In this document: positions 26,101-34,294 of the stretch, in pieces
How positions within the stretch are numbered: position 1 is the stretch's first letter
Layout: every line of letters starts with the position of its first letter
Assembly: GCA_035296965.1 (NCBI GenBank)
Contig: DATGZX010000010.1
Location: forward strand, 1 to 64,000
Reading direction: 5' to 3'
DNA from: DATGZX01 sp035296965
GTDB lineage: Bacteria > Planctomycetota > Planctomycetia > Gemmatales > Gemmataceae
Length of the DNA: 64,000 nucleotides
Position numbers and translations under genes: made by a program
The notes under the pieces: model-generated
What the model saw: only the letters and a program-made list of their open reading frames with translations
Databases searched by the model: none
Told to the model about the DNA's origin: nothing

Positions 26101-27598
26101 CAAGCCGCTCGAGGGAGAAACTCAGGAGCAGGCAGAAGTACGCGAGGAAGCCGAGGCGCGCGAAGCGGTCATGACCTTCATCCTTGGTCTGGTGGCCGAG
26201 CCGGTGCCCACCAAGTACCTCAATTCTCCCAACATCGACCGGATGGCCGAGGTCAAGGGCAGGCAGGTGCTCGACAAGTACAATTGCGGCGGCTGCCACC
26301 AAATCCGTTCAGGTCTCTATGAGCTAAACCCATCGAGCGTGCTTACAGGCAAGCTGGAAGAGGCTTATACTCGCTCGACGAATGGGGCTTCGTACAAGAG
26401 CGATTATCGAACACGCATGTTCTTGGAGCACAACGCCTGGACCGGTCTGCCCTCGCCGAATCCGGACCGCTTGATGCTCTACGGCATTCCTGCGCCGTCC
26501 CCTCCGGACATTGAGCCGGGGCAAGAGTTTGCACGCCTGAGCCAGGCGCTGCGCTTTACCGATAGCTCCAAGCAAGTGCACGATATCCCCGCAGGTGAAA
26601 TCGTCGATTTCACCAACAAGGAACTGATCGCCCGCGCGGAGCCTTTCGGCGGCCGCTTTGCCAACTTGATCGTGCACGCGAAGCACCTGACCACTCGCGA
26701 TTCACAGAAGTTTCAAACCGCAGCCAATGGCGAGAGCCCCGACTCCCGCGCCGCCTTGCCCCCGCCGCTCCTACGCGAAGGGGAGAAGGTCCAGCCCGCC
26801 TGGTTGTTCCAGTTCCTGCGCAGTCCCTTTGCCATCCGTCCGCTCACCATCTTGCGCATGCCGCGCTTCAATATGAGCGACGACGAGGCAATGGATCTGG
26901 TCAACTATTTTGCCGCAGTCGATAAGCTCACGAATCCGGGCATCGGCGTGAACTATCCGTACATCAGCCCAATGGCGCAGCGTCAAGAAGGCTTCTGGCA
27001 AGAGCACTCACAAGGGTACTTTGCGGGGCTCAAGCAAAAGAATTTGGCCCAGAAGCGCATCGACGAACTCAAGCCGCTCTGGGCCATGATCCATAGTGAG
27101 CAGACGGCAGAGTTGGAGGCAGCGATCAAGGCGTCGAAGGATGCCGAGGCACGCAAGGCGCTGGAAGCGAAACTCGCGCCGATCAAGGACTTGGCGGCTT
27201 TCGAGAAAACGCAGCAGGCCCTGTGGGAATCGAAGGAGGCCTATGCCACCGATGCCTACCGCCTGCTGGCAAGCAACGACCGTTGTCTCAACTGCCACCA
27301 GGTCGGCCAGCTCCAGGCCAAACAACCGACCGGACCGCCATTGAACCTGACCGCCGAGCGGCTGCGCTCCGACTGGACGCTGCGCTGGATCGCCAGCCCG
27401 CAACGGCTCCTGATTTATCCCGATGGACAGCATTCCATGCCCCAGAACTTCAAGAGCAACGATCAACCCTGGCCGGAATTCCAGGGCACGATGCTCGATC
27501 AAGTGACGGCGGTCCGCGATGTTTTAATAGACTATCCTAGGGTCTCCGCGATCCCCGCGAATCGGGCTTATCATCCGCCCACGGGAGGCAACAAGTAA
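23183..27598 (+). CDS. Octaheme cytochrome c subunit of the bc-type complex
   Basis: 1471 residues. One N-terminal membrane anchor (residues ~14-34, TLDIVFALSCVLMLVSLVW) is followed by a long coiled coil (~40-210, rich in E/K/Q/A) and then eight CxxCH heme c motifs at Cys258 (CTTCH), 372 (CTSCH), 427 (CLKCH), 461 (CFGCH), 676 (CLACH), 855 (CFGCH), 1035 (CGGCH) and 1368 (CLNCH). It takes the place of cytochrome c1/f and probably carries electrons from the Rieske protein to soluble carriers. Its TAA overlaps the ATG of the next gene (TAATG), so translation is likely coupled. No separate c1 gene is visible. Confidence 0.9.
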   Translation: MAATDQNYRPQRTLDIVFALSCVLMLVSLVWMFGQDYNREFKKIQRQFRDVDEALTQRAMLEKLPDPENVNTASEAVTQARQELSQIMESNRSATQALLVAKARQEAEAQAAKADYDSVMSLWVIAVDEQDSAPDDKRRQELQAAVDRRRKQLDALAAKLNTAQVNLEKTQTELSKMQDAEKKAEKVLSDREDELKKVAGQFDRFAKAVAQKQWKFGDWFRKLPVIDGFASPVKIQQYTLTEYPIDYSFKYVTRYDRCTTCHLGMERPNFTKAALRNLESPDDLPADSDLGKQLREKLTKEQERLDEAHQLVMDQARDPKTKELLGFDPGDLPKKVTTVNLTQTQINEYCVHPRLDLFVDPNSAHPVEKFGCTSCHAGQGSATDFLLAAHMPSSAEQKKEWKSKLGWESNHFWDYPMLAKRFVESTCLKCHHEVTDLIRYGNKLEAPKLIKGYELVRESGCFGCHEIAGLKSGREIGPDLRLEPSPPLEAYAPGERAKMLADTENPPGKMRKVGPSLYRIAEKTNEHWARRWVRSPRGFRPTTKMPHYYGLSNNDPNLKGVLPADQKDFPDAEIYAVTYYLFRESQDYLEGKDKYRGAMKARLKELQENQLRSEQETRVMEELARRLELDKDPIPLAKEIRDSEGQVISLPAVPQDAKGQEDQRRHGRLLFTERGCLACHSHSGTTKAEGQFAAVDSDANFGPDLSRLAAKIAPEVKDPDAKRRWLIQWILNPNIHFPRTRMPITHLKAEEAADVAAWLLSQPAEGWDAQEDVPAPRPEAIVDLARVYLLKAPGMTHEDVREILTPVEGNKWQGMAPADAKRLPLDADERQLSGPISEDALKWYIARKAITRLGCFGCHDVPGFATSKPIGTALNDWGKKDPERLAFEDIVAYVREKYRRVNELIDDKGHGPVTEKGQKPPYEEYFFEALEHHQREGFLNQKLIEPRSYDFDRLRTWDDRLRMPQFKFARGHIKPLEGETQEQAEVREEAEAREAVMTFILGLVAEPVPTKYLNSPNIDRMAEVKGRQVLDKYNCGGCHQIRSGLYELNPSSVLTGKLEEAYTRSTNGASYKSDYRTRMFLEHNAWTGLPSPNPDRLMLYGIPAPSPPDIEPGQEFARLSQALRFTDSSKQVHDIPAGEIVDFTNKELIARAEPFGGRFANLIVHAKHLTTRDSQKFQTAANGESPDSRAALPPPLLREGEKVQPAWLFQFLRSPFAIRPLTILRMPRFNMSDDEAMDLVNYFAAVDKLTNPGIGVNYPYISPMAQRQEGFWQEHSQGYFAGLKQKNLAQKRIDELKPLWAMIHSEQTAELEAAIKASKDAEARKALEAKLAPIKDLAAFEKTQQALWESKEAYATDAYRLLASNDRCLNCHQVGQLQAKQPTGPPLNLTAERLRSDWTLRWIASPQRLLIYPDGQHSMPQNFKSNDQPWPEFQGTMLDQVTAVRDVLIDYPRVSAIPANRAYHPPTGGNK

Positions 27599-28374
27599 TG
27601 AAATGCGCTTTCGCTCATACAACAGTTGCGTTCTTGGCCGGATTTTCACTATTTGTGGGTGCACGCTCGGCATGGGCTGACAACGATGCTTCTGAATGGG
27701 GCACCCTCAAAGGTCGCATTGTTTTCGGGGGGGAACAGATCCCCCAGCCAGTGCAGATCAACGTCGACAAAGACCAAGCGGCTTGCTTGGCGAACGGCCC
27801 CCTTTTCAGCGAGGAGCTGGTAGTCAACGCAAAGAACCGTGGCGTGCGTTGGGTATTCGTTTGGCTGATCCCTGACCCGGGCAACGGACCGCTCAAGATT
27901 CACCCGAGCCTGGTGCAGGTCAAGGACAAGCAGGTGACGATCGATCAGCCCTGCTGTCAGTTCATTCCACACGCACTGGCACTCCGCCAAGGCCAGGATC
28001 TGGTCGCCAAGAATAGCGCAGGGATCGCCCACAACATCCACTGGACCGGCCACCCGCTCAAGAACCCCGGCGGCAATGTGATCGTTCCCGCGAAGCAACA
28101 GTACGTCATCCAGGGATTGCTCGCTGACAAGTGGCCTGTAGTGATCACGTGCGATATTCATGGTTGGATGAAAGGATATGTGCGCGTCTTCGATCATCCC
28201 TATTTCGCGCTCAGCGACGCCAACGGCACTTTCGAGATCAAGAATGCCCCGGCGGGAAAATTCCGCATGATGGTGTGGCACGACACAGGCTTCGGGCCGG
28301 GCTTGCGTGAGGGCACGCCTGTCGTGATCAAAGGGAACGCGGTCACAAATTTGGGCGAGCTGAAACTGCGGTAA
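27598..28374 (+). CDS. Exported cupredoxin-like protein (copy 1)
   Basis: 258 residues starting in the TAATG overlap. Signal peptide: TVAFLAGFSLFVGARSAWA. The core has an AHNIHW segment and CDIHGWMKGYV, giving a His...Cys-x2-His-x2-Met set like a type 1 copper site, followed by VFDHPYFALSDANGTFEI and APAGKFRMMVWH, a carboxypeptidase-regulatory-like beta segment. Plastocyanin-like electron transfer is plausible given the operon, but the copper site is inferred from spacing only. It is a paralogue of the lipoprotein at 28573. Confidence 0.75.
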   Translation: MKCAFAHTTVAFLAGFSLFVGARSAWADNDASEWGTLKGRIVFGGEQIPQPVQINVDKDQAACLANGPLFSEELVVNAKNRGVRWVFVWLIPDPGNGPLKIHPSLVQVKDKQVTIDQPCCQFIPHALALRQGQDLVAKNSAGIAHNIHWTGHPLKNPGGNVIVPAKQQYVIQGLLADKWPVVITCDIHGWMKGYVRVFDHPYFALSDANGTFEIKNAPAGKFRMMVWHDTGFGPGLREGTPVVIKGNAVTNLGELKLR

Positions 28375-28417
28375 TCAGAACGCGCGCCGCTAAATGACCG
28401 TGCGAAATTCGATTGTA

Positions 28418-28459
28418 GGTCAGGTTTCCAACCTGACCGGACAGATTGGAAATCTGTCC
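28418..28459. repeat. Back-to-back REP-like hairpins
   Basis: GGTCAGGTT-TCC-AACCTGACC (28418-28438) directly followed by GGACAGATT-GGA-AATCTGTCC (28439-28459), with TGTA before and TACC after. Both stems are perfect. Same 9-3-9 geometry as the copies at 19901-19953. Confidence 0.8.
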
Positions 28460-28572
28460 TACCCAGCTGCCGAACCAAGCACGGTGATATAGGAAACGCA
28501 CCAAAACAAAGCATCAAGGACCTGGCCCAGGATTGGCGCCGGGCCGGGCATCATTTTTTGGGAGGCAGAATA

Positions 28573-29544
28573 ATGACACGTTTTCGTCTATGGACAACCA
28601 TTCTCGCGGCCCCGGCATTTGCCGCGACCCTCGCAGCCGTCGGCTGCGGCGGCGGCGGAGATAAAGCCACCACGTCGAGCAAGCCAACGGCATCGAGCAG
28701 TTCGACAACTACGGGCGGCTCGACCACTGGTTCGACGACCGCCCCTAGCGAAGGACCGACGGCGCTCGAGCCGCAGGGCTTTGCGACCATCAAGGGCAAG
28801 GTCACCTACGAGGGCACTCCGCCTGTCCCCGAGGACATCCACTTCCCCGAGAACCTTGACAAGAACTCCAGGGATGTTTGCCTCATGGGCGAGCACAGGG
28901 ACCAAACCTGGGTGGTCGGTGCGGACAAGGGTGTAAAGAATGTGGTGATCTGGGTAAGGCCGCCGGCGGGCAAATTCTTCGATGTTCCCGCCGATCAGCA
29001 AAAGCCGGAACGAGCCGCGGTGACGGTCGATCAGCCGTACTGCGCATTCATCCCTCACGTGGACATCCTCTTCCCCACGTTCTACGACCCCGCGACCAAG
29101 AAGCAGAAGCGGACCGGACAGACATTTGAAGTCCACAATTCGGCGCCGATCTCCCACAATACCAATTGGAACCCAGCCATCAGCCTCCTTGACTCGGGAG
29201 GGAATGTGATTCTGCCGTCGAAAAAGGTTCAAAAGATCGATGTGCTGAACTTGGCAGCCACTAAGCCCAATCAGCAAGACCTTCTGAGTTTCAAATGCGA
29301 TATCCACAAGTGGATGACTTCCTACATCTGGGCGTTCGATCATCCCTACGCGGCCGTCACCAAGGAAGACGGCACGTACGAGATCAAGAACGTCCCGGCT
29401 GGCTCGAAGCTGATCCTCATTGCGTGGCATGAGCCGGGCAGCTATTACACGCCGACGGGGCCCGGCTCGAACAAGGGCACCGAAATTGGGCCCCTCACTG
29501 CCAAGGAAGTGAAAGTGATCAACTTCGACAAGGTCAGCAAGTAA
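28573..29544 (+). CDS. Cupredoxin-like lipoprotein (copy 2)
   Basis: 323 residues from ATG 28573 with GGAGG upstream. Signal peptide ends at a lipobox-like LAAVGC, then a Gly and Ser/Thr-rich linker (~25-65). The folded part (FATIKGKVTYEGTPPVPEDI; NTNWNP; FKCDIHKWMTSYI; AFDHPYAAVTKEDGTYEIK) matches the protein at 27598 with the same Cys-Asp-Ile-His-x-Trp-Met group. A membrane-anchored small copper carrier for the bc-type complex is the best guess. It is the last gene before a terminator. Confidence 0.75.
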   Translation: MTRFRLWTTILAAPAFAATLAAVGCGGGGDKATTSSKPTASSSSTTTGGSTTGSTTAPSEGPTALEPQGFATIKGKVTYEGTPPVPEDIHFPENLDKNSRDVCLMGEHRDQTWVVGADKGVKNVVIWVRPPAGKFFDVPADQQKPERAAVTVDQPYCAFIPHVDILFPTFYDPATKKQKRTGQTFEVHNSAPISHNTNWNPAISLLDSGGNVILPSKKVQKIDVLNLAATKPNQQDLLSFKCDIHKWMTSYIWAFDHPYAAVTKEDGTYEIKNVPAGSKLILIAWHEPGSYYTPTGPGSNKGTEIGPLTAKEVKVINFDKVSK

Positions 29545-29566
29545 TTGCTTTCCAACTGACTGATCC

Positions 29567-29607
29567 TGGGGCGCAGGCGAAACCGTTCGTCAGCGCCCCA
29601 ATTTTTT
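29567..29607 (+). terminator. Rho-independent-type terminator of the respiratory operon
   Basis: TGGGGCGC (29567-29574) pairs with GCGCCCCA (29593-29600) and is followed by ATTTTTTC. It lies 23 bases after the stop of the last cupredoxin gene. Confidence 0.7.
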
Positions 29608-29628
29608 CAGCTCTGCGCGCGGGCCAGG

Positions 29629-30246
29629 TCATGGCGCCAAGCGCTCGATTAACCAGCCTGCTTGTGCCGTTCGGCGATAGCGCAGCCGATCGTGCAGCCG
29701 GCTCGGACGGCCCTGCCAGAATTCGATGGATTCCGGGACGACCCTGTAACCACCCCAGTTGGCGGGACGAGGGATCTCCTCTCCCGGATATTGCGCATCC
29801 AACTCCTCCATCCGTTCTTCAAGGACGGTTCGTGCCGGAATGATGCGACTCTGGGGCGAAGCCCAAGCCCCTAGCCGGCTGCCGCGCGGACGCGTGCGGA
29901 AATAGGCATCCGATTGTGCCGGCGACAGCGGCTCCACGTGGCCTTCGATGCGCACCTGGCGCTCCAGCTCGGCCCAGTAAAAAACGAGGGCAGCCAGGGG
30001 GTTTGCCGCCAGCTCCTGGGCCTTGCGGCTCTCGAAATTGGTGAAGAACCGGAATCCGCATTCGTCAACGCCCCGCAGCAAGACCATGCGCGCGGAAGGC
30101 TTGCCTTCCACGGTGGCCGTGGCCAAAGTCATGCCGTATGGTTGGGGCAGCTGAGCGGCCAGCGCCTCCTCCAACCAAACGCGAAACTGCTCGAAGGGAT
30201 CCGCGTGCAAGTCGGCTTCGTGAAGGCCAGGATGTACTTTGCTCAT
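29629..30246 (-). CDS. pdxH: Pyridoxamine 5'-phosphate oxidase
   Basis: 205 residues, close to the usual ~215. The enzyme oxidises pyridoxamine/pyridoxine 5'-phosphate to pyridoxal 5'-phosphate with FMN. Family features: DPFEQFRVWLEEA near the start, the FMN-binding PSARMVLLRGVDECGFRFFTNFESRKAQEL block, RQVRIEGHVEPLS, and the C-terminal substrate loop FWQGRPSRLHDRLRY. It is convergent with the respiratory operon and stands alone. Confidence 0.95.
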   Translation of the reverse strand: MSKVHPGLHEADLHADPFEQFRVWLEEALAAQLPQPYGMTLATATVEGKPSARMVLLRGVDECGFRFFTNFESRKAQELAANPLAALVFYWAELERQVRIEGHVEPLSPAQSDAYFRTRPRGSRLGAWASPQSRIIPARTVLEERMEELDAQYPGEEIPRPANWGGYRVVPESIEFWQGRPSRLHDRLRYRRTAQAGWLIERLAP

Positions 30247-30358
30247 ATTCAGGTATTCCGGAAACAGTCCTTGCCACCTGCTGCGACGCTAACATTGCAC
30301 GCAGCGAACCAGTGCTCTGTCATTCTTCCACTGACGGGTTGATCACGGGCCCACGCAT

Positions 30359-30584
30359 CAGAGAAAGAATGAAGATGAAGATTAAGATTTGGAAGAGGAT
30401 TAAGAGCAAGAGAAAGAGCATGAGTCAAGAGGGAGCGTTGCCTTGTCGTATTGACGTGTCGAGTTTCTCTTGATCAAACCAGCATTCCTGAGATGCACGC
30501 ATGAAATCCTAATCTTAATCTGGATCGTGCTCTTCATCTTCTTCGTAATCGTAATCTTCCTCCTAAATCTTACTCTTCCTTCGA
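30359..30584. repeat. Purine-rich tract and matching pyrimidine-rich tract (imperfect long inverted arms)
   Basis: About 30359-30437 is almost pure purine on the plus strand, built from GAAGAT/GATTAAGA/GCAAGA-like words. About 30506-30584 is the pyrimidine counterpart (AATCTTAATC, TCTTCATCTTCTTCG). The reverse complement of the right tract closely resembles the left one. No coding frame is supported in 30247-30821. Confidence 0.6.
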
Positions 30585-30821
30585 AGTTCGTCCCGTCAGT
30601 CGAAGATTGACCGAACACTCCAGGGATTGTACGCAAGCTACCAGCATAGACCTTGACCCTCTCGATGAGCGAGCATTACCTGGAAGCGCAAGCGCTGATA
30701 TTCTGGTCGAAAGTGGATTTGGTCTATAGTTTAAGAATGTAAGGTGGCGACGCAGATGGGGCAGGTGGTAATAGGGTCTTGCGGCGGGCAAGTCCATCGT
30801 TTCATGGCAGAAGGAGTAAAT

Positions 30822-31076
30822 ATGGCGAAAGAAGAGTCGCTTCAGGTGCAGGGCAAAGTTACGCAGGCCCTGGCCAATACGCAGTTCCGCGTGCGGCTGG
30901 AGACGGGCCACGAGATCATCGCGCACATCGCAGGCAAAATTCGCAAGAACTTTATCCGCATCCTTCCCGGCGATACGGTCACGGTCGCCATCTCGCCCTA
31001 CGACCTCACCAAGGGCCGCATCACCTATCGCGGGCCTCTCCGCCAAGCACCTCCTCCCGGCACAGGCCCGGTCTAG
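30822..31076 (+). CDS. infA: Translation initiation factor IF-1
   Basis: 84 residues from ATG 30822 (AAGGAG upstream). MAKEESLQVQGKVTQALANT, FRVRLETGHEIIAHIAGKIR and RILPGDTVTVAISPYDLTKGRITYR are the S1/OB-fold landmarks of IF-1. The C-terminus has a short Pro-rich extension (PLRQAPPPGTGPV) beyond the usual 72 residues. The gene is upstream of rpsU. Confidence 0.97.
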   Translation: MAKEESLQVQGKVTQALANTQFRVRLETGHEIIAHIAGKIRKNFIRILPGDTVTVAISPYDLTKGRITYRGPLRQAPPPGTGPV

Positions 31077-31341
31077 AGACGCCCGTCGTTCGCACGCCTG
31101 GGGAAAAAGCAAGGCTGGGCTGGTCCAGAAGTCCGGCACGTCCTATAATTCAGGTTTCTGGATCTAGCGGACTGGGCATCGCGGTGCGGCAGAAGGTATC
31201 TCCCCCTCCGTAAGGCATCCCCTGTCCTTCTTATTGTGGATGATGAAACGCAGTGAGGGAGGCGCGCTCCTGGGCGGCTCGGGACGCCCAAGGCTCCGAC
31301 TCTCCCCACTCTGGTTACCTATAGGCTTTTTAGGAGAATCT

Positions 31342-31548
31342 ATGCCCCTGAGAATGCGTGTGCACGACCGAGAACCGATTGGCTCAGCTCTGCGGCGGTT
31401 CAAAAAGCTTCTGGAACGGAGCGGGATTCAAAAAGAATTGCGCAAGCGCAAGCACTATGAGAAGCCTTGCGAAGTTCGCCGGCGTGCCAAGCTGCGAAAA
31501 GAAAGTGCCATTCGCAAAGCCAAACTCAGGCCGACCACTACTCCCTGA
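31342..31548 (+). CDS. rpsU: 30S ribosomal protein bS21
   Basis: 68 residues from ATG 31342 (TAGGAG upstream). MRVHDREPIGSALRRFKKLL, GIQKELRKRKHYEKP and RRRAKLRKESAIRKAK are diagnostic of bS21, a small basic subunit protein that helps mRNA selection. It is 265 bases after infA, so co-transcription is possible but not certain. Confidence 0.95.
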   Translation: MPLRMRVHDREPIGSALRRFKKLLERSGIQKELRKRKHYEKPCEVRRRAKLRKESAIRKAKLRPTTTP

Positions 31549-31655
31549 AGAATCCGAGTGTTAGGGTTGGAACAGGCGCCCCGCCTTCTCAAGACCAGCG
31601 AGACGCCGATATCATTGGTCACCAGTAGCCCCATCGCTCCTACCAAGCCGAAATA

Positions 31656-31692
31656 AAACAGGCCCTGTCCACGAGATGGACAGGGCCTGTTT
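31656..31692 (-). terminator. Strong hairpin terminator of the RRM protein gene (possibly bidirectional)
   Basis: AAACAGGCCCTGTCC and GGACAGGGCCTGTTT are perfect 15-base arms around a seven-base loop. Read on the minus strand the stem is followed by TTATTT, and it lies 12 bases after the RRM gene stop. On the plus strand it could also end rpsU transcripts. Confidence 0.8.
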
Positions 31693-31704
31693 CATTAGTT
31701 GCGC

Positions 31705-32067
31705 TTAGTAACGTCGGCCACCGCCACCACCGCCGGCACCGTAGCCGCCGCGGCCTCGACCGCCGCCGGCACCGCCACCACCACCGTAGCCGCCGCGGCC
31801 ACCGCCGCCGCCGCCCTCCGGTTTCGGCCTGGCCTCGTTCACTGTCAAGGCACGGCCTTCGACCTCTTTGCCGTTCAACGCGGTAACCGCCGCCTGGGCT
31901 TCCGTGTCGCTGCCCATTTCCACGAAGCCGAATCCCTTGGAACGGCCTGTGTCACGATCCATGATTACCTGCGCCGATTGAACCGTTCCATGCGGTTCAA
32001 AGATTCGTTGCAGGTCACTGTCACTAATGCCGTAGGCCAGGTTGCCCACGTACAACTTCTTGCCCAT
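31705..32067 (-). CDS. Glycine-rich RRM RNA-binding protein
   Basis: 120 residues from ATG 32067 (GGGAGG upstream). Residues 1-80 are a single RNA recognition motif with RNP2 KLYVGNLAYG and RNP1 KGFGFVEMGS; residues 88-120 are an arginine/glycine-rich tail (GGRGGYGGGGGAGGG...). This resembles cyanobacterial Rbp and plant cold-induced GRPs, found in several planctomycetes. Likely an RNA chaperone or mRNA-binding protein. Confidence 0.92.
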   Translation of the reverse strand: MGKKLYVGNLAYGISDSDLQRIFEPHGTVQSAQVIMDRDTGRSKGFGFVEMGSDTEAQAAVTALNGKEVEGRALTVNEARPKPEGGGGGGRGGYGGGGGAGGGRGRGGYGAGGGGGGRRY

Positions 32068-32814
32068 GGAGGGCCTCCCGAAAAAAACCGACAAGGCGCA
32101 CCGCACACCACTGCGGGGCGGCGTCGTCTCGCGAAGTACATCCGATTGCTTACATGGGACAGGGGAGAGGCAAAAAATGGCGCAAGCATAGCCACGGCCG
32201 ATCCACGAGACCCAAGTTAGACCAATTTTACCCAAACGTGGCCATCCTGAACAGGTCACCCGGCTGATTTCCCTGCAAGATTCACATCAATGCGGCTGAA
32301 GCCTGCGGGGGTGGAAGGACCTGCGCGCACTGGGCATCTTCGGGGGGCTCGGATGGACCGCAAAGCTCTGCATGCTCCGTCTCTTTTCTCACGGTTCGCC
32401 GCTCAGCTCCTCCGTGCCGACTCATCGCCGGTTCCCTTTGGTCGCCCTGCGGGCAATGAGGGAACCTAGAGACGACACCTACCTCAATGAGGATTGCTCA
32501 CTGCGCTCGCCCCTCCGATTCTTTCGTCTGGGAATATAATTGCAAGAGCTGCCTCAGAATACAGCAGTGCTGAAGGACGGACCTGACTTCCAGGGAATTT
32601 CATTACACTTTCGGAGTGCTCCAGATATGCGCGGATGATCTATGCTTGAAATGAACACGGCGCGAAGAACTGATCTGAAATCCCCAAGAAAGGTGCGGCG
32701 AAGCCAGCTATGCACCTTGGCGGCCAGTGCCCAGGTCAAGCAAAGTCACCATGCCCGCGCGTGCGACATCCCGCCGAGTTTTCTTCGCCATCCCCAAAGC
32801 GAATGGGATCCTAC
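32068..32814. other. Intergenic region, no supported gene
   Basis: About 750 bases between the RRM gene and the FHA gene. Only short overlapping frames without recognisable products are present. It must include the promoters of both flanking, divergent genes. Confidence 0.4.
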
Positions 32815-33441
32815 ATGAAACTGAGCCTCTTCGTGCAGTCGCCCGGCAAATGGGAAGGCAAGACAATTCCTATCAAGCTCGCCCAGTTCCTCGTTGGCCG
32901 AGATGCAGGCTGTCACCTGCGGCCGGCAAATTTGCTGGTCAGCAAGCGTCACTGCGTCTTGCTCGTTCGCGGAGATCGGGCTTTCGTGCGCGATTTGAAT
33001 AGCACGAATGGCACCTTTCTCAACGAGCAGCCTGTGAAGGGAGAAGTCGAACTTCACGATCGGGATTGCCTCAAGATCGGGCCGATGGCGTTTCGCATTT
33101 CCTTTCGAGAGGCCACGCCTGCTGTCCTGCCGCTGCCTTCTCCTCAAGGGCAGTCTCCCACTACTCCCGCGGAGGATGAAGTTGCCGCGACGCTGCTCCT
33201 TACTCTCGAAGACGGCGCGCCAACTTCTGAAGGCGGTGCCGATCAAGAGGATATCCTCGGCGGCAGCACCCTCTTTCGAAATCGTGATGGCAACCGTGCT
33301 GATGCGGACGCCGCGGACGCCGAAAAGTCCGATGCGGACAAAGCCAAGGAGAGCGAACGGCCCGCCAAACCCAGCAACAGCGACACGGCGTTGGCAGCCA
33401 AGGCGATCTTGGGAAAGTATATTCGCCGGCCGCGATCCTAG
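32815..33441 (+). CDS. FHA-domain protein
   Basis: 208 residues from ATG 32815; another ATG four codons earlier is possible. Residues ~5-100 form an FHA phosphothreonine-binding domain: FLVGRDAGCHLRPAN (GR motif), VSKRHCVLL (S-x-x-H motif), and LNSTNGTFLN (N-G motif). The remainder is an acidic and Ala-rich linker (DADAADAEKSDADKAKESE) with a basic helical end (AAKAILGKYIRRPRS). It probably binds proteins phosphorylated by Ser/Thr kinases, which planctomycetes have in number; no kinase is adjacent. Confidence 0.88.
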   Translation: MKLSLFVQSPGKWEGKTIPIKLAQFLVGRDAGCHLRPANLLVSKRHCVLLVRGDRAFVRDLNSTNGTFLNEQPVKGEVELHDRDCLKIGPMAFRISFREATPAVLPLPSPQGQSPTTPAEDEVAATLLLTLEDGAPTSEGGADQEDILGGSTLFRNRDGNRADADAADAEKSDADKAKESERPAKPSNSDTALAAKAILGKYIRRPRS

Positions 33442-33694
33442 AATGTGCAATCGAGATTGGCAGGGCCGCCTAGCAAAGCAGCGCGGGTGTTAACATTTAT
33501 AAATACTTGATGTTAACTACCGTAAATCAGCGTGTACCCACTCTTCAACGCTGACCTAATCCCCGAGCAGCGCTTCTCGGTTGTAAGATATTCAGATCTA
33601 ATAGCTTAAGACATTTCTACTGAATCCGCATGCCTCCAAGGGCGCTGTGGTATGAAGTTTGCTTTTCATCGCAGCAATGCCAAGGGGGAACCAC

Positions 33695-34249
33695 ATGACC
33701 AGTGATTGCAGCGTTGCAGTTTCGAGAATGACCTTACGCTGGCTGATGCAGCGAGACCTTCCGCGCGTGCTTGAAATCCAACAGCAAACGTCGACCCCTG
33801 GATGGTCGCAGCAAGATTTCCTGACCGTCCTGCAGTCGTTCGATACGACTGGCTGGGTCGCTGAGATCGATGACCGGATTGTCGGCTTTCTGATCTACAT
33901 GGTCACCGCCCAGCCGGAGGCCATCGAAAGCGTCGAAATTGCGGGCCGGAAACAGAGGATCGTCAGGCATGATAGCGCTCAGTCCAGCAAGCCTCTTCGC
34001 CTGACATTGCTGAACCTTGCCGTCGCGCCCGATTGCCATCGTGCCGGCGTAGGCCGCATGCTTCTTCAACGCCTCGCCCGAAAACTCCGCCATTCCGAAG
34101 ATTCCATCCAGGCGATCGTGCCCGAAGGCAACCTGCCGTTGCAGCTTCTGATGCGCAATGCCGAATTCAAAGCGACCTGCATCATGCACAAGCACTTTGA
34201 CACCGAGGACGGCTACCTGATGGAACGTCTCGGCCCGAGCAGCCGATAG
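33695..34249 (+). CDS. GNAT acetyltransferase, RimI-like
   Basis: 184 residues from ATG 33695 (AAGGGGGA upstream). MTLRWLMQRDLPRVLEIQQQ, GWVAEIDDRIVGFLIYMV and the acetyl-CoA loop LLNLAVAPDCHRAGVGRMLLQ are typical of RimI/GNAT enzymes, which acetylate protein N-termini. A longer linker than usual (SVEIAGRKQRIVRHDSAQSS) splits the strands. Whether it acts on bS18 or something else is not known. Confidence 0.85.
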   Translation: MTSDCSVAVSRMTLRWLMQRDLPRVLEIQQQTSTPGWSQQDFLTVLQSFDTTGWVAEIDDRIVGFLIYMVTAQPEAIESVEIAGRKQRIVRHDSAQSSKPLRLTLLNLAVAPDCHRAGVGRMLLQRLARKLRHSEDSIQAIVPEGNLPLQLLMRNAEFKATCIMHKHFDTEDGYLMERLGPSSR

Positions 34250-34294
34250 TCCGGCGCCAAGCAAAGAACGCGGCTGAAAGTGGATCAGATCTGA

